From Nelumbo lutea (taxonomy: Eukaryota > Streptophyta > Magnoliopsida > Proteales > Nelumbonaceae), in contig JAKGHH010000003.1 of assembly GCA_022828595.1 (NCBI GenBank), forward strand, positions 57,959,759 to 58,023,758: DNA of 64,000 nt, read 5' to 3'. The notes below the pieces were generated by a model, which was given only the letters and a program-made list of their open reading frames with translations, made no database searches and was not told the origin of the DNA. The position numbers were made by a program, and so were the translations under genes. Positions 57,411 through 64,000 of this stretch are shown piece after piece (the stretch's first letter is position 1; every line of letters starts with the position of its first letter).

Positions 57411-59403
57411 ATGAAGCACAACAAGGAACTCACCGACGAGATTGGGCATGGCCTTGCCCATGCGAGAGAGACCGATGAGGCTCTAGGTGATGAATCCGCT
57501 ACAGAGAAGGCCCCGAGGGGTCGCACATCCAAGACAAGCAAGCTTGACAAGTCAGTTGACACGCTTGCTGCCTTCGACACACGCATCCTTCGTTGTAAAG
57601 TGACTGCTGGGGAGATGCGTGACTGAGTAGAGGAAATCCACTTGAATGTGGAAACAATTGAGAGCTCCATGGTGGAGCTAGAAGCCCGTTTAAATGGCAT
57701 TATGAACGAGGTCCAAGACATCCTGAATAGAACCCTCAAGGAAGTCCTTGGAACAAAATCCCGACAAGAAGGGAGCTCATCTCGATCCGACATCCAAGAC
57801 TAGGTGGATGAGATGAGAGCTTAATGGATGGCCACGAAAGTAGCCATGGCCTCTCCTTCTGACCTCCAGACTCAAATGGATGAACTAAGAGAAGAGATTA
57901 GTGGCCAGCACTCCAAGCCCCTCCACAACACTGGCCCCTACTCGTGTGAAGATTCGGGAGCCCACACCTTATGCCGGCTCCCGAGATGCTAGAGAACTTG
58001 ACAACTTCTTGTGGAAAATGGAACAATATTTCCATGCCGCTGGCATTGATGAGGACCTAATGCAAATTCATACAGTTATCATGTATTTGACTGACATTGC
58101 TATGCTATGGTAGCCCAGGCGATGCCAAGACATTGAATGGGGTACATGCACCATTAAGACATGGGCCGATTTCAAGCGAGAACTAAAGCGACAATTCTAC
58201 CTAGAGAACATGGAGTGCCTGGCGCGGAAGAAGTTGAAAGCACTCAAGCATGGGGACTCACTCCACGATTATGTTAAAGAGTTTTCAGCCCTTACCTTGG
58301 AGATCACGGACATGTTCGACAAGGATCTATTGTTCAACTTCATGGGTGGACTGAAGCCATGGGCCGAATTAGAGCTCCAACGCCGCAACGTACAAGACCT
58401 CGCCATGGCAATGGCAGTGGCGGAGCAACTTAATGAGACCAACTTGTCAGATGAAGAAGACCCTAAGCCAGAAAGCCCGTGTTTCCCTAATTTGAGTGGG
58501 GGAGCAAGTCGCCCACGCCCTCCGTACGACAACTCCAGCTTTAACAAGTCAGCAAGACAAGACTATGGGAAGAAGCCACAAGGAGAGCAAGACCCTCAGC
58601 ACCATTACAAGCCCAGAACCGTTGGGTCCCCAATTTCTTGCTTCCTTTGTGGGGGAAATCACTTGATTCGCAACTGCCCAACCAAGAAGAAGATCAATGC
58701 CCTTGTTTCCAAGCTCAGTGATGATGAGCAAAGTGATGAGGAAAAGTCTGTGCAGGCGCCAAGAGTGGGTGCCCTTCAACTCTTCAACGCCATGGTGAAG
58801 AAAGAGGCCAATCAGGGAAGGCCAAAGAAAGCCCAAAGGGGGCTGAAGTATATAGACATCCTCCTCGGTGGGAAGCCGACTCAAGCCCTTGTTGATACAG
58901 GGGCCTCCCACAACTTCATTTCAGTTGTCGAGGCCAAGCGACTCAATCTGAACACTATGAAAGAGACAGGGTGGCTCAAGGCCGTGAACTCTGGGGCAAA
59001 AGCGATTGAAGGCATGGCTCGTGCGGTTGACCTCCAAGTTGGGTCGTGGACAAGCAAGATTAATCTTTCAGTGGTACCCTTGGATGACTTCCGAGTTGTC
59101 TTGGGAATGGACTTCATGAGACAAGCAGAAGCAGCACTCTTGCCTCATATCAACTCTCTGTGCATCTTGGACGAGCGCTCCCCTTGCATGGTACCAGTTA
59201 TGACTTCTACTAGGGTTCATGGGAAGCAAGTTTCTGCACTACAACTTTTTCATGAAGAAGCCTTGTTCAATGCCAACATGAAGGAAGTAGAGAAGTTCCC
59301 TACTCCACTAGCTGAAGAAGCCGCCCCTCAAGCCAACAACTACAGCAGCAGCAGGCCATCCAGCCATCTACACCTCTCCAGCAACAGAGTTCGTGCGTGT
59401 TGA
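57411..59403 (+). pseudogene. TR-GAG gag-protease, lightly broken
   Basis: The N-part starts MKHNKELTDEIGHGLAHARE; a TGA (likely from CGA) and a frame shift lie before about 57900. From 57901 a single frame reads REPTPYAGSRDARELDNFLW, a TAG in place of the usual Trp after AMLW at 58111, then the gag core (LARKKLKALKHGDSLHDYVK), a CCHC knuckle CFLCGGNHLIRNCP (near 58640), and a gypsy-type aspartic protease with ALVDTGASHNFI (near 58890) and RVVLGMDFM (near 59095). Gag forms the particle and the protease matures it. The protease active-site DTGA is intact. The frame ends in TGA at 59401-59403. Confidence 0.9.
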
Positions 59404-59871
59404 CAACCATCAAGCAAAGCAGAAGACCCAAGGCCGTGTCCAAGTTCAACCTCATCTACTACCACAACCATAGGGGAAAGCGACTGCCACCCAAGCAGCC
59501 TAGGGACCACTTTCGCACCATCCCTCAGACTGAATCACGTAGTAGCCTTGTGAGTTACCCTTGGAGAAAAATTCATGGGAACCAACACCTCAACAATCAA
59601 AAACATCATTTTGACCCTTACCTGGCCCAAACCTACCCTATAACCAAGCCAAATCAGCCATTAACATACCTTGAGGCTGCCAAGAAAGGACTTAGCCATA
59701 GGAAACCCCAACAGAATAGGCCAACCCAACCATGCTACCAAACTATACACCTTGGCCTTGGACGACAGCCGGTTCGGGAGTAACAGAAGAACCTTCCTTC
59801 CGCAACAATGACTCTAAGGGACCAGCCGAAGCCGATCTCCGAGGATGTAGATCGAATTGAGTCGGGGAGAA

Positions 59872-60319
59872 TGTCACGAGTGACTCCTTCACCGCACCAT
59901 CAAGCACCTACCATGAGCCATCAGAGTGCCAACCGCGTGCCTTCAAAGTGTCAGCATGTGTGTCATGGGTGGGCTATGCATGTATTTTGTAAGGGGGGAC
60001 CGCCAATGGTGTTATTGTAAATATATAGTATGATTTTCATCCTTTTGATGTTTCTTATTGTCACTCCCCCAAAATCTTAACGTACTCTTTGAGGGGAGGT
60101 AGGTAGTCGAGTGAGTTCATAAGTGTGTAAAGGTTAAGCATGAGATCCCCTCGACATTGTACTGTGTGCTTGTGCTTACCACTGATTAATGCAATACAAG
60201 TTATCATTTGTTTAATTTGTGTGCCTTCTTGTTGCATTTTGTGTGTTGTTGCTTGCATTCGTAGGATTTCTCAACCCCATCGAGCGCCGCACAGAGCCTC
60301 GTCAATTAGCCCCGTGACA
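59872..60319 (+). repeat. 3' LTR of the TR-GAG element
   Basis: TGTCACGAGTGAC...CCCCGTGACA, 448 bp, directly after the polypurine tract. The near identity to the 5' LTR shows a fairly recent insertion relative to the other elements in this window. Confidence 0.93.
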
Positions 60320-61072
60320 ATTTGGCAGCGATAACCCCACAGATTTGCTGCAGACACCGACATGACACACACAGTCCTCGTCGAAGACTGTGTTTATCAT
60401 TCCATCCATCCTTGAATTTTTCCATATTTTCAAGCTCAATCTCTCAACTCTGATCTGTGGGAAACTTCAACGTTTACATAGGTTGCAATTGCGATCCTCT
60501 GGATGTTGGGTATACTTAGATTCCGTTTTCCTCTGATTTGTGATTTCGCGTTCAAAAACTACACGGAATTTGAAACCAATCCATCTTGCTGACTTATTGA
60601 TTCAAATTTCGGCCACATAAACTCACATTATTCCATTCCCACCACGACATTTATGGCCACATAAACTCACATTCCATCAAAAGGGATGGGTCCCTTTTTT
60701 GATCTTTTCCAAAGCAATTTCCATTTCTTTTCCTGGCCATGTATCACCCATATATAGGCCCATGTAAATTAAGGAATCCGGTCAAATAATGCTATGATGA
60801 AACATCAAATAACTAGGAAGCATTAAAGAAATTGAAGATCTGAAACCAGTGGTTTTTGCTTATAAAAGAAAGAGATCTAGTAGTGCTAATTAAGCCCATC
60901 AAATTGTTCTTTTGTAAGGCTTATCGGTGTGAGTTGGATGCTTAATTAGCATTTAGCAGCATTTGTCAACTGTTGTAGAAGTAAATCCCTGTAAACAACA
61001 TGGATAGAAATATAAGTGATGAGTCTGTGTCTGTGTCTGTGTCTGTGATAATAAATCAACCATTAATTTCCC
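60320..61072 (+). promoter_or_regulatory. Upstream region of the P450 gene with TATA box and upstream ATG
   Basis: A TATA box TATAAAAG lies at 60861-60868, about 205 bp before the P450 ATG; transcription should begin around 60890-60900 by the usual spacing. An ATG at 61000 within this inferred leader opens an out-of-frame uORF that overlaps the main start and runs to 61257. TCTGTG repeats occur at 61023-61047. The 500 bp upstream of the TATA box have nothing else I recognise. Confidence 0.6.
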
Positions 61073-61966
61073 ATGTCTCCACTAACACCCCTTCTGTTCT
61101 GCCCCTTGTTACTCTCTATTCTTCTCCTTCTGGCCAGGCTAAAGAGATCTTCAGCAGAGAAGCTCAATTTGCCGCCATCTCCGCCAGGACTCCCCATCCT
61201 GGGCAATTTTCATCAGCTAGGTACACACCCCCACCGCTCTCTCTCAGCCCTGTCTAGAAGGTATGGACCAATCATGCTTCTGCACTTGGGCCATGTTCCC
61301 ACTGTTGTTGTTTCCCCAGTAGAGATGGCTATAGAGGTCTGCAAGACTCAAGACGTTGTTTTTGCAAGCAAGCCTGCTTCAACTGCTGCAAAGAGGCTTT
61401 TGTATGGCTGTACTGACATGGCGTTTGCTCCCTATGGGGATTACTGGAGAGAGGTGAGGAAGATTTGCGTCACTCATCTCTTGAGCATCCAGAGAGTACG
61501 ATCATTCAAGTTCCTAAGGGAAGAAGAAGCTGCAACGATGATCGAGAACATATATCGTTCATGTCAACTGGGTGCTTCGGTTAACATAACCAACTTGCTT
61601 TCCATTTTCACCCATAATTTGGTTTGCAGGGTTGCTTTCAGCAGGAAGTATGAAGGAGAGGATGAGGGAGGCAGACTCAGGCACATAACAAGGGAGGTAA
61701 CGGCTCTCTTAGGAACTTCTAGTGTTGGAGATTTTTTACCATTGTTGGGAAGGATTGACAGATTTTCAGGCCTGGATGGGAGGCTTAAGAGCACTTTTGA
61801 AGAGTTTGACAAGTTTCTTGATCAAGTGGTCCAAGATCATCTCATCAAGAAAGGAGGTGATGGCCAAGAAAATCACGAGGATTTAGTTGATATATTGCTC
61901 CAAGTTCAGAAGGATCCAACGCTCAACATCCCTCTCAATCAATCCAATGTCAAAGCAATCATCTTG
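61073..61966 (+). CDS. Cytochrome P450, CYP71-like, first exon (partial gene)
   Basis: The family comprises ER-anchored, heme-thiolate monooxygenases of specialised metabolism. ATG 61073 opens a hydrophobic anchor (LLFCPLLLSILLLLARL), the proline hinge LPPSPPGLPILGN, then PVEMAIEVCKTQDVVFA, the helix-C motif DYWREVRKIC near residue 125, and HEDLVDILLQVQKD near residue 275. The exon covers 298 codons and ends VKAIIL|GTAAGT, where CYP71-clan genes commonly have their single intron just before the I-helix (AGTDT). The ExxR, PERF and heme-Cys motifs belong to exon 2 beyond the window. The frame is intact. Subfamily and substrate cannot be assigned. Confidence 0.92.
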
Positions 61967-62674
61967 GTAAGTAGTTTTCAATTTTCCCAACTAAGCACCA
62001 CTGCACCTGTTTTTTAAGAAAAATAGCAATTCATTCATATAGCAAACTTCTACAATAGGTGATTTGGTTCGTAGAGTCATTAGTGTAGTTTTTACATGTT
62101 TTATATGCTTAGTTGAGAGTTTCAGAAAGTTCAAGGCTGGCTAGCTCCAAGCAAGGAATCACCACCCAATTTGGGCACTCAATTCAATTTGAAAAAAAAC
62201 AATTAATTTTAAGCTAAAAGAAAAAAAAAAGACCAATTAGTGGCTTTAAGAACCTATGCAAGTAATTAAGAAATTCAGAAGATTCATTGGATTAAGGAGA
62301 GGAAAGGGTTAGGCACCCCTCTCCCAAATTACTCTAATGGCAACCCAAAATCTTGTCGGAGATTGTTCAAAATCCTTATAGTCTTAGTTGAAGAGATTTT
62401 ATCAGAATTAGGTATTGATTTCCCTAAAACCCTTGCTTCCCTACCTCATTATTTAAGTAAGTCTAAATGAAGTTTGAAATGTAAAATCTTCATATTCTTA
62501 GGATTGCAAGCAATCAAAAACAAAAATAAGAAGGAAGCTATTAGGAAATGATTTCAAATTAACAATCTTAGCAAGAAATTTGAAAGAGAAGAATTCAAGA
62601 TTTTCATTCATGTTAGAGAATAAAACCTATTCAAGGACCTCACTTAACATCTTAAGCTTTTAGGTTCAATGGTT

Positions 62675-62822
62675 TTTTTTTAGGTTCAACAGGAATGAAA
62701 TCACATTCCTGTTGATTCCAATTCCCATTCCCATTCTGAACCAAATAGACTATGGGAATAGGCCATTCCGATTCTAAAGAATTTCAATTTCGATTCTAAC
62801 TGCGAACCAAATGGACCCTAAT
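62675..62822. mobile_element. Probable MITE fragment in the P450 intron
   Basis: AACAGGAATG and CATTCCTGTT form a perfect hairpin at 62689-62714, followed by repeated ATTCC/GGAAT motifs and the end CGAACCAAATGGACCCTAA. The terminal block resembles plant MITE ends of the GGGCCCGTTTGGTTC type, as at 18622-18813. The opposite end is unclear. Confidence 0.4.
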
Positions 62823-62926
62823 ACTTTATAAAATAATAAGTCACTGTTAAAACTTAATAAAATAATTACTTTTTCCATATTATCTATTAGTCTTCTGTTT
62901 TGTTTATTTTACTTTATTAATGATTA

Positions 62927-63307
62927 AGTATGTGTTTGGTTATGTGGCATTTACTGACTGGGTGTTTATCTAACAAACATTTATTTTAAAAATGCTGCCT
63001 TAAACATCTATTGCTTTGATTGTTTGGTTGGGAGTTTCAAGTAACACCCCAAAAATTTACTTTCCACCTCAAATTAAAATGCACCACATAAGCATTTAAT
63101 TTCAATAAATGCTCAAGCATTGGGAGAAACAAGAATTTGAAGTCCTCCCAATGCCTCATGCACATAAATCAAAACATTTTTATTTTTCATTGTTTTTTTG
63201 ATAAAAGTTAAAATCAGACAGTAGTTTCATGCACAAAAAAGACCAACCCATATGCGGTGTTGATGTGGTGGCCTTTTTCCAATACGCCAACAGAACCAAA
63301 CATAGCC
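62927..63307. mobile_element. Probable Tourist-like MITE in the P450 intron
   Basis: The left TTAAGTATGTGTTTGGTTAT and inverted right TTAGGCTATGTTTGGTTCTG are similar. Trinucleotides TTA and TAA flank them, as often seen in PIF/Harbinger-derived elements. The interior is non-coding and contains ACATTTA and AAATGC repeats. Confidence 0.5.
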
Positions 63308-64000
63308 TAAATGTTTAGATCTTTTGTAAATATTACTTAAATATTTAATATAGTTAAATATTAGTAAATATATAAATGAGGTTGTAGACATAATTAAATT
63401 AATCTAGGGATTAACTTTTTAATCATAATTAAATTAATCTAAGCCCGAGCTCAAGGTTTAAGACTTCGAGTTGGGCTTGGGTTGATCCTCAAGCTGACCC
63501 AACTCGCTCAAGTTGCACCCCTAAGAGCAATTGAACTGACGACATTCATAATTGAACTGAACCAACCAAGTACAACCCAAGCATGCATATTTTGTGGAAA
63601 AGTCTAAAGTATTGAAAATGTAACACTATAGATACTTCAATAAATCATAAAACTGCATCAATAACACTAAATATAAAGCCTCAATAAGGGATACATAAAA
63701 AATCACATATCCAAGTGGGTTTTATTTAGAAAAATAATGTAATCAATATACAGGAACACATTTAAATGGCACATTCAAACTTATCTAAATATCTACTTAT
63801 CATGTTCACACTTGACATTTTCACATTTGAATTCATATTTCTTGTTTCTAAGAGGCTATAATGAAAGAATTTAATTATCTACATCCCTGAATTAGAAATC
63901 ATTCACAAGAATGAAAATGATAACTCTTTTGGTATTCAAATCGTTAGTTTTACTTATTTTTATTTAAAAATAAATAAGTAATTCAAAAGTTAAATTTTTG

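Larger units (their letters stand above)
56895..60319 (+). mobile_element. Non-autonomous TR-GAG LTR retrotransposon
   Basis: Two nearly identical LTRs (56895-57343 and 59872-60319) bound a 2.5-kb interior with a primer-binding site TTGGTATCAGAGTACG at 57345, gag, zinc knuckle and aspartic protease, and a polypurine tract GTCGGGGAGAA just before the 3' LTR. There is no integrase, RT or RNase H. This matches TR-GAG elements, which rely on other gypsy elements for mobility. Flanking 5-mers (GCCAC and ATTTG) do not match, so the target duplication is lost or ends were recombined. Confidence 0.9.
61967..64000 (+). other. P450 intron (at least 2 kb), MITE-bearing
   Basis: It follows donor GTAAGT. 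No acceptor with a downstream AGTDT-like I-helix is visible, so the intron extends past the window. It holds two probable MITEs (separate entries). At 63430-63525 it also has a motif-rich patch (GCCCGAGCTCAAGG, GGGCTTGGGTTGATCCTC) resembling MITE sequence. Confidence 0.6.

Noticed and set aside
56895..60319. Autonomous Ty3/gypsy element
   Set aside because: The interior between the LTRs is only about 2.5 kb and contains no reverse transcriptase, RNase H or integrase.

Overview
The window is nuclear DNA of a flowering plant, most likely a woody dicot with a repeat-rich genome; I cannot name the species. The evidence is split, GT-AG-spliced host genes (a plant-specific Vps62/DUF946 protein and a CYP71-like cytochrome P450), AT-rich spacers, and a dense set of plant transposable element families (Ty1/copia, Ty3/gypsy, L1-type LINE, hAT, PIF/Harbinger, Mutator-like, CACTA and many MITEs). 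Only two protein genes look functional: the Vps62/DUF946 gene (exons 20021-20123 and 22292-23898, + strand) and the first exon of a P450 (61073-61966, + strand) whose second exon lies beyond the window.

Layout. 1-425 is a 24-bp GC-rich minisatellite with a 72-bp higher-order period. 997-1380 looks like a CACTA-type end. 3735-5150 is a dead Ty3/gypsy pol remnant. 5168-8385 is a degenerate hAT element, split by a 630-bp MITE. 8390-13137 is a dead Ty1/copia element on the minus strand. 13372-13483 is a small hAT MITE with a perfect 8-bp target duplication. 14110-14960 is a tandem array of about 168-bp monomers. 15.5-19.6 kb is sparse intergenic DNA with two hairpins and one MITE. 19.6-24.7 kb is the Vps62/DUF946 gene. 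25.1-30.9 kb is a minus-strand LINE carrying four nested MITEs.

32396-36060 is the 5' LTR and gag of a SIRE/Maximus-like copia element. 37320-40384 is the 3' part of a Tat-lineage gypsy element with an antisense, intron-containing extra ORF and a 778-bp LTR. 41.8-45.1 kb is a PIF/Harbinger gene set (transposase, Myb/SANT protein, and a small RNase H1-N-like domain protein). 47871-53958 is a Pack-CACTA element carrying a SOBER1-like carboxylesterase fragment, inserted into the start of an AHL-like (AT-hook protein) gene fragment. 54.6-55.4 kb is a hAT transposase tail. 55887-56706 is a Pack-MULE with a perfect 9-bp target duplication and about 100-bp terminal inverted repeats. 56895-60319 is a non-autonomous TR-GAG LTR element with gag and protease only. 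60.3-64.0 kb is the P450 promoter, first exon and MITE-rich intron.

No operon or pathway links the two host genes. The most interesting part is about 37-60 kb, where several TE classes carry extra or captured coding sequence. Many in-frame stops in the decayed elements are TGA at expected CGA arginine codons, as methylated-CpG decay predicts. All family assignments were made by reading translations and motifs, without database searches.
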